Under the pieces are notes generated by a model. That model was not told the DNA's origin. It worked only from the letters and a program-made list of their open reading frames with translations, and searched no databases. Below are positions 23,939-36,367 of a DNA stretch of 64,000 nucleotides, one piece after another. The translations under genes and the position numbers were made by a program. How positions within the stretch are numbered: the stretch's first letter is position 1; every line of letters begins with the position of its first letter. The stretch comes from Pachypanchax playfairii (Eukaryota; Chordata; Actinopteri; Cyprinodontiformes; Aplocheilidae), in NCBI GenBank assembly GCA_006937955.1, contig SSNP01000043.1:2334216-2398215 (forward strand). Direction: 5' to 3'.

Positions 23939-24659
23939 TTAGTTTGATTGTTACAGAGTCTGAAACGCTGGAACCATTTTGTCTGTACTGTAGATGTGTT
24001 TTTTTCGTGAGGTTTACAGAAATTATCCTTGCTAACCAGCATTTTTTGAGTTCAGGGCTCCTACTTTGTATTTACTGCTTGGATACAGATCGCACTTCTG
24101 GTTTTTCTACTTACCATTTACATCAAATTTCAATCTTAGGAAATAACTAAGAAATGATTAGCTTAGCTTCACAAAACGTTTTAGCTAACTCACATGTTAT
24201 CAAGCACAATTTTAAGCCATTACCTGCTCATTTAACTTACTCTGTAGAAATACATGCAGTTATTTCCAGTTTCGGTGTATGGAGTTTATTTATCCAGAAA
24301 TCCTATAGCTTACATTCAAAATAAATACATATAAATGAGAGGATAAACTCTGTGTTGCAAGATGAGGTGTTTCAGCGTTGATTGTAAGTTCAATCTGTAC
24401 ACAAAGATCAATTTCCAAATTCCAAAATATTAACCAAAACAACCTATCTGACAAATCATGACTTCAAAATCCAATATGACTGTCTTGAGTATTAAACATG
24501 TAGCTGGAATAATAAACAGTTGATTTGTACTTGTTTTCTTTTATTCTTACCCTGCTACAAGTCCTGGTGGTCAACTCCTATGAATTTTCCAACTTATACC
24601 TGGAAAACAAACTATTTCCAATCATTACAACATAACTGTAAAGAAGTGCAATAAGTTCC
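23939..24659. other. Unassigned unique DNA
   Basis: AT-rich, with no exon or repeat recognised. Confidence 0.4.
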
Positions 24660-25340
24660 ACTCCAATAAAAGCAAGGATATGTCCATGGTAGACAAGATG
24701 TTCTCCTCTGGCACACCAACAATGCGTACATTAATACGGCGAGATTGTGACTCTTCGCATTCACTTTGGTTGGAGATGGACAATACCATCAGTGCATGTA
24801 GAGAGGGATTGCTCCATCTCCATAACTGTACCTCTAAGCCCAGTGGATTCCTTCTTAATGGTTGTAATATCTGAGGAAAGGTGCATTTTTAGCTCCTGTA
24901 TGTCGGACCTGATAGACGTGAGATTCTCTGCAAACACAGTCATCAGCTCAGCGCTGAGATTTCCTCACAAAGTTTAGAGAGGAGTATAGCCTTCGTGAAA
25001 CTCTCCATATCGACTAATGGCGTGTCAGACAGCCCAGGCAGCGGAGAGGTTCTACCACAAGGCAGGGATTTAGTGTTAGCAGCAGGCCATTAGTTCAGCT
25101 GAGAGGTATTCGTGTTCTTACTAACTTTTTGCGACATCATAAACACCAGAAATAAAAACAATCTTGTCTTGGAACTGTATAAAACTGTTAATACACAAAA
25201 AAGTAAAAAAGTGCCAGGAAATACTAGATAATAAGTAGACTATGCAGAAGCTGTACTCAATGCGACCTACTCTATGCTCGCCTAAGCCAGAAGATCCAAT
25301 AACCTCCACTAAAACTGTCCATCTTGGTATCGCCATAGGG
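24660..25340 (-). pseudogene. L1-like LINE 5' end and ORF1 relic
   Basis: Read on the minus strand, a possible 5' UTR (from about 25340, GGCGATACCAAGATGG) precedes an ATG at 25137 (MSQKVSKN...). After an in-frame stop and frame breaks come MTVFAENLTSIRSDIQELKM and a coiled-coil-like LSSDITTIKKESTGLRGTV. Then EMEQSLSTCTDGIVHLQ follows, and finally, after another break, SRRINVRIVGVPEE. A coiled coil followed by RR-N-x-R-I-x-G-V-P-E is characteristic of L1-type ORF1 RNA-binding proteins. The rest of ORF1 and all of ORF2 are missing, so the copy is 3'-deleted and dead. Confidence 0.75.
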
Positions 25341-25374
25341 CCAAGTTATTGGTCCCTGCCATTAATGAATATTA

Positions 25375-25470
25375 TGCATTGGCCTTCATTCATTAAAGGC
25401 AGGCACAATGAGGGGCACATATCATTGGTGCCTTCCATGATGAGTGAATGAATGAATGAAGGCCAATACA
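25375..25470. repeat. Foldback hairpin
   Basis: TGCATTGGCCTTCATTCATT (25375-25394) pairs with 25451-25470, 19 of 20 positions. Inside the loop a second, weaker stem forms between GGCACAATGA and TCATTGGTGCC. It lies just outside the L1 5' end. It could be a small MITE or a hairpin-RNA source; the ATGA/TCAT composition is repetitive, so chance slippage is also possible. Confidence 0.6.
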
Positions 25471-27614
25471 TGGTATTAGCTTTCTGATACGTTGAATTCT
25501 AAGTTGAGTGTATAGAGCAGCAGTTTAATCTCAGATCTTGCTCTTTTTTTGTGATAAAAACTCTGTATCTGTTTAAAGTCACTGCAAGTCATACACACTT
25601 GTCCAGCAGCCACTGACAGCAGAGCTGAAGTTGGTTTGACTATGTACTAATTTGAGTCAACAGTTATTTTTTACTGTGAGGCTGGTTCCAAATTAAACGG
25701 ACCAGAGCAGAGGCTACTTCATGTACCCTCTGCATAGTTGGTTGGAATTAAAGCCTGAGATATGAGGATCCCACGCAATTCTGACAGCCATCAGCTGTAT
25801 GTTTGCTTGTACAAGACGTGTGAAGCACACCATCAGCTGCACACTCTCGTGGTAATACCTCGGCCCATTACTTGAGAAATCCCGCAGCTTTTATTTCTAC
25901 TACTGGGCTCAGCTGGGCAGAGAGGGACAACCTCTGTCAGCGAGCGCCAATTGATGTCCGCCCACTGAGCCAGACAACAGGGAGAAACCACGTCGAGGCT
26001 CCCAGCCAGAGGCTTTACAAGCAGGAGTTTCTGGCCCAGGCTGAGACGGTCTCACCAGCTGAATGTCCACCTGGGCGATAAGCGCTTTAGACCCTGCTCA
26101 CCCCTCAGGGTTCACAGCAGGACGTGGACACAGAGCCAAATCCAGAACGGAGAGAGTAAAACTACAATAAAGAGTGTTACATATTTAAACAGCAGAAATT
26201 TCCTGTGGCATTAATGTGAAAATGAAACGGGCAGCTTCTGTTACATGACTGACATTTAGCTTATTTTTCTATGCAATTCTAAAATTTTCAGGAAAAAAAT
26301 ATTTATTGTTTTAAATCTGGACATCTTGATTCCTACCAGTATAAACTAGATGACAGTTAACCCTAATTATCCTTTTCTTACCATTTAAACAATAGATGGT
26401 GAATCTGTAAGATGTGACGGTTTCATGGCTGCATTCATGGTGTAATTGGGGAAAAAACTGTTAATATGGAAAACTGTGTACCATTAAGTGTGTATGAGTG
26501 TCAGTTGCCATGGTTACTCATGCCGATATGTGCTGTAAATTGTGATTTAGATTAGAGCGTGTGCTTTTATGTGTGACGACTGTAATAGAGAGATGTTTGA
26601 TTCTCAGGTTTGTTCAGAAGTGGAGAATAAAACTGTATCTAGAGTTTTGTTTAATGTGTGAAACTAAAACTGGTTTTTGGTCGTTGTTGGTCGGCGTTGT
26701 AAAAAGAGGCTCTGATTGAAGATGTAATCAGTACCAGCTGAGGTACTTTAATGTGCAGCTCAGATAAATTATCTCAAAGAAATCAAGGTAATGTCTTTCA
26801 TTTACTTAATAAGCTGATATTAATTATCTGTCCAACAGATTAAGGGCCCTAAAATTATTGAGAGCCTTGAGATAAATGGTTTTCTGATCGAGACATAATG
26901 AAAATCCTTTCAGGTCCGCCAACCAACCTCTCATCAATTTACATATTTTAATTTCTGCGACTACTTTTTTCGCTTAATGGACATTATAGTCCAGCTCTTT
27001 AGTCCCGACTAAAACCACTTTGTTTTCTTTTCTTCAGAGACTTTGATGGTATCACAAACTCCGCCCCCTCCCTACTGCTTTCCACCGCCACCCACTGTGA
27101 AAAAGTAATGAAATGATGAATTTGTGAAACAACCGCAGGGTGACTATGATGAATATTGTGGTATCTCGCAGACTAATAGCTCTGTCAACAAGAAGAACTC
27201 CACAGACGAGAGCAAATGGACAAAACAATCATGGTATTTGTGGTTTGATGCACAAAGCACGAGCATAAATTGAGGCAGCGAACATCTCCCTGATGAGAAA
27301 GGTTAATTTGGCAATGATTACCGAGGCCACTAAATTGTTCACCTCATACACATTTCAAAAACACACTTTCCATCAAATGTCTGAATTTAGATGTATTTTT
27401 TGCCAGAAGTGTTGGACTCTATGTTCTTGAGGTCTTTCAGGTTAGTAGAAGGTTTGGTGGGTTACCGCTAAAATTTAAAAACCTTTGAATCAGTAGGTGA
27501 AGATTTTAGCTCTGATGCTAAAAAAAAAACAAACAAATAAAATTTGGAGGTGTCAATAACCTTTCAAACATCTGCCTATAGCTGTGGTACATCAATGTGA
27601 GGAGATCTGCTTCC
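25471..27614. other. Unassigned unique DNA, possible conserved non-coding block
   Basis: 26780-26990 is AT-rich but non-repetitive, with TTAATTATC and homeodomain-like words; it is one of the better conserved-element candidates. No exon is recognised. Confidence 0.35.
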
Positions 27615-27711
27615 CTTCCCAGACTGACATAACAAAATAAGATAAAGGTCACATAGGGGCAAAAAAATTGAGTTTGGGTCACTTCAGCCTGCAGTCTGAA
27701 CATAGCCTTAA
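27615..27711 (+). repeat. Harbinger-like MITE, right-end fragment
   Basis: AGACTGACA...AAAAAAATTGAGTTTGGGTC and CACTTCAGCCTGCAGTCTGA, then ACATAGCC, match the last 90 or so bases of the element at 41702-42345. The end is followed by TTA. The left part is missing. Confidence 0.7.
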
Positions 27712-30317
27712 TTTCTAGAAGACCATGTTGACTTTGATAAATAATCAAAGTTCTGCATTTATCCATTTTCCTCCTTGTTGCAGAGGTAGCAGGTCCACAA
27801 GGACAGACCAGAAATCACTCTTCACACGCTTCATCAGGATCCTCCCAACTTTCCAAGACCAGAGAGGATACATAATGGGTTATGGGTCTGGGGGCTGAAT
27901 CTAAAGAGGGAAGTGAGCAGGAAGAATCCAAATTTGATGTTCAAATCACCTTGTCTGTCACCTTTCAGTGGAAGACCTCTAATCAGAGCTCACTATGAAT
28001 GTTGAAACTCTTCAGTTGAACTTGGATCTATGCAGGATCACAAAATTCACAACTCACGACCAAGTGGAACAAAGATGGACCACTAATCGACCATGGCAGA
28101 CCAGAGCAACACCTTCATTAGTGTGGTCGAAATACCAATGTGTCAGTCCAACTCTGGTTTAATCATATATCACACAAAGATACCCCAATTGAACTTTGCT
28201 TGAAGGAAACACTCCCTCCAACCTGGAGAAATTATTTCACTTTGGAATGAATCACCATGTTGTATGATTCAGGGAACTGTGTTGTCTGGAGCATCGGCGG
28301 CTGGTAGAATGAAAAACATTCAGTGACAAGAACAAGGAGTTTTGCAGTAGTTGGGTTGGCCTCCTCAGAACCTGAACATCACACTTCCTGTATCAACTGA
28401 GGCTTGAAGAAAGGCACATAGGTCGCAAATAGTTCATATACGGCTCGTTATCACTGGTATACGCAGGACAGCAAACTAAAAAAAAATGAGTTTGACGTTG
28501 TGTGAACTCATCAGGGTCTGACAATGTACCAATCAGCTTCCTGGCTAATGAGCATAATTGATTGGTGCTTCATTCAAATTCTGCACAACTGAACATACAA
28601 ATTATCCTTCAAAGCTGTAATAGGTGCCATAAAAAATACTTTTTACAAATAGGGTCACGTGCTCCGTGTTGATTGCACCGTTAACGCTAAAATCAAAAGA
28701 CTCATGAAGCCAAAGCTAAGCCATCTCTATACATTTACTGAAAGAATAAAGCCACTCACCTGTGTACCAATGGATGTAGGATGGATCCTGGGAGAATTTT
28801 GGATCCATATTTGATTTAAAAGACATTTACTGTTTCTGTTTTACTACACCATTGAATGAATCTGACAGTAGCCGCTAAAGAAGTTATTCCTCGTGGTCCA
28901 CTGAGGGCTGCAAACTGGCTAGACCTTCCATCAACAACATGCTTACTATGTCAATATTATGAGCACTTGATCCTTCATTATCCTCTAGAAACACTCACAG
29001 TGGAACTTGGTAACAGCGAAAGCACACATTGCTTTAATGGGAAGCTCATTATTCAGCCACAGTGTGTCTGTAAAGGCTTTAAATTACATGTTTGCTTTAA
29101 AAAAGTCTAATCTATAATTCCCTGCTAACAGTTTATAGCAAACTGAAAGGTTGCAATGCTACTAAAAATATATTTTGATGTACTTTTACAAACAGTATTC
29201 TTGTCTGCCATGATCAATAAATGAATTAAAGAAAACCAAAGAGGATTTGCTTGTCTTGGACTCTCATTCAGAGGAAGATTCATTTCCATTCGATATGCTA
29301 AACTGCTTAGAACCCAGGACTTTTCCCATGCACTTGTCTTGTTGCAGCAAATACTCTCAGTCTGCCCTGTGACCCCTTGGTCCATCCATAATCCTTCAGG
29401 ATCCTGTGGTCAATACTTTAAGATTGATTCACCCCTCCAGTCGAATAAACTATTAAATCCATTAGTGAGACAGCTTAGGCTTACTTTACATTTTGATTAC
29501 AATCAATTGCTATCCCTTGCTGCATGTCTGATTCTGCGGTTCCGTCCAAATGTTAAAACTCTTGACTCTGTAGACTTTAACAAACGTCTTACAAAGTGAA
29601 AATTTAGCCAATGACTCGATTTAGTGAGATCAATACTTTGCGGCAGTGGAGGCATGAAATTAAAACCACTAATGATGAGATGCAAAAGGGGGTACAGAAG
29701 GCTTATTTATTTATAAGATGATGAATTTGGATTGTTTGTGAATTGCTGAAACATAAAACATGAGCTTGTCAGAACATCTTTTAGATCATTTAGAGCTACT
29801 GCTATTATTTTGAACATTTGTGCAAATGACTCATGTATCCTGATTCTTTCTGGGAAAAGAGGAAAGTGATTTGTTGACATGGTAGTAAATGATATACTAT
29901 AACACCATGCCACTAGTGCCACACACACCAACTAGTAGGTGATTAATTGCAACAAAACTGTTTGTGGTTTATTTTAATTGCCACAGTCTAACAACATTCC
30001 CAGGTGTCAAAGGTCTTTAGAAATGTGTCCAGTTTGCTGCACATGAAGCTGCTGCAGATCACTAAAAACCAAAACCCAATCATACATGTATAAAATGCCT
30101 AAAATGATATCCCATTTCATATGGAAATGTTTCAAAATCACCCGTAATTAAAAAGCTGTTATGATTAAAATGTAAATCTACTTATATCCACTTAAGCCTT
30201 TCTGACAAAACTTATACTTATTACTGATCCCGCGCTATCAGCAGAACGTTTCACATGGCGACCATTAATTGTTGAGTGTCAAATTACTGGCATTTATATA
30301 ACAAAAAAATAAATAAA
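27712..30317. other. Unassigned DNA
   Basis: Low-complexity stretches are rare here. Frames of 60-86 codons around 28856-29600 have no recognisable domain and no splice or codon-bias support. Possibly an old unrecognised repeat. Confidence 0.35.
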
Positions 30318-30981
30318 ATAAAAACTAGGGCTGGGACTCGATTAAAATTTTTAATCTAATTAATTAGAGGCTTTGTAATTAATTAATCAAAATTAATCGC
30401 ATTTTAATCGCATATAAATATTTGACCAGAGAACAGTGAGAATTTTTAGAACGGATTTTTAGTATACCATTGAATCATGACTGAATACACATAAGCTTAA
30501 GCAACAAATATTGTTTATTTTTGTTCAACCAAGTCCAACAGACCAGTGCATTAAGTGTAGAAAATATCTACACTTGTACTCGGAGTCGGGCTAACGTCCA
30601 CGCTAGCTGCTATATGTTTAACATTGAGGTGATACTTCAGGCCCGATGTGCTGCGGTGATGTGCAAATTCCTTGCTGCATAGCTTGCACACACACATGCT
30701 CTTATCCACGCTTCCATCCAGTCATTTTTTATAACAAAACTTCCCATCCACGGGGCCAATCAAAGCGGTCGCTTCTTCATTCATGTTCACTGTGGTTTGT
30801 TGTTGTCCTAAATAATGAACGCTGGTAGGTGCGCCAGTATAATCGGTCCGCTGAAACTCATGAGAGATGTTCTGCAGTGCTTAAATAAGTGCAATTAAAA
30901 TGCGTTAAAAAATTAACGCGTTATTTTTGTGTAATTAATTAATCTTAATTAACGCGTTAAAGTCCCGGCCCTAATAAAAAC
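30318..30981 (+). mobile_element. hAT MITE (TAGGGCTGGGACT ends)
   Basis: A 648-bp element (30326-30973) is flanked by the exact 8-bp duplication ATAAAAAC (30318-30325 and 30974-30981). The ends TAGGGCTGGGACT and, on the minus strand, TAGGGCCGGGACT are inverted. The subterminal regions are full of TTAATTAA and GCGTTAA words, typical of a common fish hAT family. It has no transposase. Confidence 0.9.
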
Positions 30982-31983
30982 AAGTGCTTCATGATTTAGC
31001 CAAACATTGTTGTTGCACAGATGAGTCTCTGCGTGTCAGAAACAAGGGATCATGGGAATAATAAACTGCTATTTCCTTTCCCAGCTTCCTGTAGCCGCAG
31101 TGCACTGCTAGCGCTAGCTTGAACATAAAAAAAGAACAAGTTGAAAATTGGTTTCAGCTTTTGAAACTTTAGTTTATTATGCCAAAATGTAATGAGATAA
31201 TAACATGTTTGTTAGAGAATGTAATCGGGTAGATTTCCTGTTTTTGTAGGATATTAGTTTGATTCCATTACCAACAAAGTTCAGTTATCTTGAAGAGGTG
31301 GATGTTTCAGTGAACTTTCACCAGCAACATTAATAAAAACACACCAGAATGTACACATGTACTTTGCTGGGCTGTTAGGACCTATGAAACTTTCATGGGG
31401 ACGTTATTTTCCAAAATAGTTTCCATTTCTATGTATTAAGCCTTGTTTAAAAGAGTTAGGTTTCAATAACATAATTTATACGTCTTCAAGGGATTTAAAA
31501 AAAAAAAATCCTTACAACACCCCAAAATTTAGATTTTGTTGGCAGGCTGTCTTGATTATGTTTCCATGTGTATCCCAAAAACGCCAGATGAGCTGTCATC
31601 ACTGAGCCTCTTCTTTTACATAGTACATAAACAGAAAGATGACGAAAATACTGTCACTACCAACACTTTTGTGAGCACCATTACTTTTTCAGGAATAAAA
31701 TCAATATCTTTCCTTTTTAAATAGTCTCCTCCTTCTTCTGCTGTTTAAAACTAAAGCCAAAATATCCAATTTAAAGGTGCTGCCATGTTATCTATTAGAA
31801 AAAAAGTCTGCACAAGAGATTTGAAACTAAAAGTCCTGCTTTTATAGTATGACGTAAGTAATAATTAAATGTATCAGAAAAACATATATTTGAAAAGATT
31901 ACCGAGCAGAAAACAACAACTATAGAGAATTACGTAAGGTTTACTTTTATTTATTTTTTTGATCTGAAAAAAATGTCTTATTT
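30982..31983. other. Unassigned DNA
   Basis: Mixed to AT-rich, with GCTAGCGCTAGC near 31109. No exon or named repeat. Confidence 0.4.
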
Positions 31984-32050
31984 GCTTACACAGAAGGGGC
32001 TGGGATTCAAAACCTATACTGCAACCAACCACCAGGGGGCATTTGTCTAT
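31984..32050 (+). repeat. Dispersed repeat with CTCF-like core, copy 2
   Basis: TTACACAGAAGGGGCTGGG...TATACTGCAACCAACCACCA parallels copy 3 at 34585. CCACCAGGGGGC at 32029-32040 is a classical full match to the CTCF core. The repeat's borders are unclear. Confidence 0.5.
32029..32040 (+). promoter_or_regulatory. CTCF-like motif
   Basis: CCACCAGGGGGC matches CCASYAGRKGGC at every position and is the most canonical of the CTCF-like words in the window. It is embedded in a dispersed repeat. Confidence 0.4.
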
Positions 32051-34584
32051 TCTCAGCTTTAATTTCTGCATTGGGTTCCTACGTCTAATTATTATGCATG
32101 TTGACTATGAAGAGTTGTGCAACTCCCAGAGTACTGACAACAAATCAGATAAATCTAGTCTGTTATATTCTAAACAAGAAATATATATTATTAATCACAA
32201 ATACAATAAACTACTCAAACGCACACAAATAGTTTTGTGTCTTGAGTTTCCTTCATCATTTTTGTAGTATGGAAATTGTTTTTTGTTTGCTTTGAGGTTA
32301 CTTTTCAGTCTGTAACTGACTGTGTTGAAGTGAATATAAATTCAACTTTGATTTAATGAACCACGTATCTGTCTTATAATGAATACAAATCCTGAGGGGG
32401 AATGTATCAAAACATAACATAAAAAACTGGAATTAGACCTTTGTAAAGGTAGCTTTAGGAGAACCATGCTGTAATTCTTCTTGACTGCTGTGCTTTAACA
32501 CATTTTGATTCCATCATCCCGTCTATTATATTGATTTTATGGGTTTTTATTGTGCTTTTTAATCAACTGCTGTCTCGGCCAGGTCTTCCTTTGTAACAAG
32601 GCGATTTTAATCTCAATGACATTACATGTAAATGAAGGTGAAATAACTGCCAGTGAATAAATACAATAAAATATTTAATAATGTTTTCCATCAGAAGCAA
32701 GCAGAATTTAAATCACAGCTAATAAAATGGAAGAGCACTGTCTGTAAAACCTTCAGGTTTCCCACAACATAAATTCCCAGTGAATGTAAAAGATCTGCAA
32801 CAATGCAATTTGTTTTATACATATGTAATCAGTGACATAACACATCAAATGTTGAGCACTTAAAAAAAAATCTATTGGATGTTTGCAGATCATAAAGCTA
32901 TTTTTCTTTTCTTTCTTGAAAGCTTCTTGGCATGTTTCTGCATCCTAATCTTTGAATTTTTTTTGTCCTAAAATAGCATCATAAGCCTTTTTTCCCCCCA
33001 GTCACACACTTTGTGTCAGTCTCCTATATTTTCCAGATGATAAGAATTTTTTGGTAATCCCTTTGGGATTAAAAAGACTTCCCCTAATACCTGGAGATGC
33101 AAGTCAACCACACTTAGTAGGTAGCGTGCGTAAGTCTGTGTTGCTGCTGGGTGAGGCGGGAGGGAAACTGAATGTTTGGGATGAAGATACGGAGTGGGAG
33201 AGACGGAGGGAGGATGATAGAGAGAAAAGAGCTTTAATGCTGGGCTCCCTTTTAGACATGCTTTTAATTCCTCGGCAGGACTATCAGCAATATTTAACTG
33301 GAAATGTCACAGAATGTCAAGACGGAAAATGTCACTGGGGAAGGACTGGAGGGTGACCTCAAACTTCCCCTTTAAGATGAAACAAATATGCCTCTGTGGT
33401 ATTGTAAAGGCAGTTTCTTTTCTTTTTTTTTTCCTTTTCTAAGGCATGATTTTCCCATTTTACGGAGGCTATTCATTTTCATAGCAACAGAGGGGCGAAA
33501 AGGCAGAAGGCAAGCCAGGAAGAGATAAATGAACTCATCAATCGTGGTGAGTGGGAACACAGGACTGGCTGACGTCTACCCTGTCATTTCCACCAGCCGT
33601 CCGGTAATTGTCAACTCACAGCGTTGCATGCATTGTCGGCTCTGGCCTCCTGTATGTGATTAAAGTGGTGAATGCTGAAAGGAACAGTTACCATTTCCTC
33701 TAAATGAGCTATTGGTAAACATTCATAGGTAAAAGCATACATTAAGGGCTGAATCACAATTTCTATTTTCACCTCGAAGTTGACGCGCTTTCATGAGGAG
33801 GATAAGTTGACAAATAATCTAAACTTTTTCTGCACAGTAATATGCTCATTTTACCTTTGCTTTATAGGGAAATGGCAACGCCACATTGCCTTTGTACATA
33901 TCTGACAGTCTAGCATACGTAGCAAGCGCTACAAAGGTCATCAAAGATATATCAATGCAATAAAATTTACATAGCAGAGACTAAAGCACAATTGTATGCT
34001 ACTAATGCCATGTTCGCATTTCCACAGTACTGTGGCACACTTGTGGGATGCTACCTTTTACTCTTGCTTGTGTTTCTGACCATATTTTTGGCTCGGCGTA
34101 TCAGTTCATATTGTCCACAATGACAGCAGTTCTTCTGAAAGAAAAGCATGTTGTTGGTGCAATCCACATCTATCGCTTCTTGTGATTTACTCAATCGAAC
34201 GCATACCTGTACCCAAGGTGTTACTCTGGAGCAGCATCAAGACAATAGGAGGATTCAAACAATTTTCTCCAGTACTTGACAACATATACATACCTGTGAC
34301 CGCCAGATACTCTGCAGCCAGTTCAAAGGTAAGAAAAAAATGCCAATGCAGTTAAGTTAAAGAAATGTGACACGCCCTTTTTACCCTCAAGATAAAGTGT
34401 TTCCATATTGTGTTTATGGAAGTATAATCTAGAGATGTGAAGCTGAAAGTTCCGCCTACTCACCTGCACATGATCATGCTGTTTACAGTCAACAATCACA
34501 GTCAAATGTATTCAGAAATAATATTTAATCATTAAAAACTGTGAATCGGCATAGGTCAAAACCTGGAGTAAAATGATCTGAGGT
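32051..34584. other. Unassigned unique DNA, possible conserved non-coding blocks
   Basis: 33050-33360 keeps a 101-codon plus-strand frame open, rich in E/R/D and without a known domain; 33440-33640 is non-repetitive. Poly-A/T patches occur at 32862-32870 and 33423-33432. No exon is supported. Confidence 0.35.
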
Positions 34585-34655
34585 TATTTACACAGATGGG
34601 GCGGGGCTAAAAAGGTATAGTGCAACCAGCCACTAGGGGTGCACATTTTATTTTT
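34585..34655 (+). repeat. Dispersed repeat with CTCF-like core, copy 3
   Basis: TTATTTACACAGATGGGGCG, then GGGCTAAAAAGGTATAGTGC and AACCAGCCACTAGGGGTGCA. It is closely parallel to 31984-32050. The CTCF-like core CCACTAGGGGTG has one mismatch. Confidence 0.5.
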
Positions 34656-34814
34656 TACTACAACTTCCAAAATACATACGTTTCTGTAGTTGTTACATAG
34701 TATATGTCACATTGTACAATTCTATTACTTTAGTACTGTGTAACTTTTCCACCTTTTAATCGCTACAATGCTCAACATATGTAATGTTAACGCATCATGA
34801 ACATCACATACATA

Positions 34815-34940
34815 TATGTCAACTCTCCCGATTTTCGCAGGAGACTCCCAAATGTCAGTGCCCCTCCCGAAAATCTCCCAGAGGAGCAACCTTTCTCCCT
34901 AATTTCACCCGATTTCTGACACTTTCCACCTTACGTTGTT
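34815..34940 (+). repeat. DNA-transposon end fragment (CTCCCGATTTT type)
   Basis: GTCAACTCTCCCGATTTTCG, then GGAGACTCCCAAATGTCAGT and CCCTCCCGAAAATCTCCC resemble the 5' end of a common fish element that begins CATACTTGCCAACCCTCCCG. The terminal bases are altered (ACATATATGTCAAC) and the other end is not found. Confidence 0.45.
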
Positions 34941-35159
34941 TCCAACCGGCTATTTATAGCGATAACACCTGAAGGACCGTTTTACAAGTACATATTACAT
35001 GCTGCAAACAGTCCCACCCCGCTGCAACGCGACTATCAACCCAATGAACCCACATAGAAAATGTATCTGAAAACCATTGCAAAATCGGAAATAGAGAGCA
35101 AGGGGTATATGGATCTACATATAGCAAAACTATGTTAGTCTATACATTTATTTATAAAA

Positions 35160-35512
35160 AGTTCAGCATTATGGTGCAAGAAGAGAGGGTGGTGTCTCAC
35201 AGATTTGATGACATATCCAGCCCTCAGTGACAACCCAAGGACGTGGACGTTTCTTCAGCGTAATTGACCCGGGCACAGATTTGACCCAGGAACACACCTC
35301 GTATACACCGCTGAGCAATGCAGCGCTGAGAAATCTGTGCTGACATTTGAACCTATGCAACGGTGGACTGTAAACAGCCCTTGGGCTCGATGAGCTGGAA
35401 TCCTGTGAAGCATTTTGAGGTATCCCTGTGCTGGACACATAATGCAACTGTGATTCAGAATCAATAAAGCTGGAGACAACGTTAAAAAAAATAATAAAAA
35501 TAAAAAAAAAAT
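35160..35512 (+). pseudogene. Possible processed retrosequence (unidentified)
   Basis: AATAAA at 35463-35468 is followed 15 bases later by an A-rich tail (35484-35512), the arrangement of a retroposed 3' end. Upstream, one plus-strand frame (35171-35390) runs about 36 codons to a stop, then about 40 more open codons with several Cys and Trp. I do not recognise the protein. It could equally be unrelated DNA with a chance polyadenylation signal. Confidence 0.3.
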
Positions 35513-36367
35513 AATGGAGCAGTAAGAGAACAAAGGGTACAGTTCAGCAGAAAGGCTCAAGTATTTTTCCATCCTTTTCATTCAAGCAGCACTGAGGTAG
35601 TTTTTCTGAGGGCAGCAATGATCCACTTATGCACTATCAAGACATTAGCCTGGAGTTCTAGGTGTCAGATTAGATACGCCTTGCTGCAGTGCATCAGAAC
35701 ATCTCTTTTCCTTTCCCTCCCTGTCTGTACGCTACAGCTCCTCCTGGATATCCACCTCAGAGCTTTTACCATTAAGGAAATTGATATTAACGAGACTGAA
35801 TCTTTACTTTGACTTTTATGGTTCGCAATAATGGAGCTAATAGGGATCATTACCAACAGAACCAATGAAGATATAAGGTGGCTGTTCAAACACACCCAGT
35901 TGAATGGCAACAGCTGACGCATGAAGCTTGAAAGAACTGAGCGGATTTTTAAAAATGAAATGAACTTGAAAAAGAACAAATTTTCACCAGGAAAGTCGAA
36001 TAAAAGATTCAACGGTATTGATAACATTTCACTGTGTGGTGTGAAGATATCTGAACAAAGTCACAACAAGTCGAAGAAAGCAGATCACTTCAATGTCCAG
36101 GGTGCGGCCTAAACAGTATAAATTTTCTATTTTTCTTAGTAGAAGAGGAAGAAAAGTGAAACTTTGTGCAGACTGAGAATGCTGATATTTTACACAACAA
36201 GTAATTCTTAAAGAACAACACAGCAGAAGGGACACTGTTTAATTTTTTACCTAATACTTTGACTTGACCCTACTTGTTTATACTAATTTCAGAACTATAA
36301 CATCACAATGTAATGGTTTTTTTTATGTGCAGCTCTGGCAAAATACTGAGTACAGATACAAATCTTT
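35513..36367. other. Unassigned DNA
   Basis: No exon or named repeat. A 120-codon minus-strand frame (35665-36027) has no domain signature. Confidence 0.4.

Noticed and set aside
33051..33356. 101-codon plus-strand frame rich in Glu/Arg
   Set aside because: No recognised domain; GAG/AGA-rich composition explains it; no splice-site support that I could identify.
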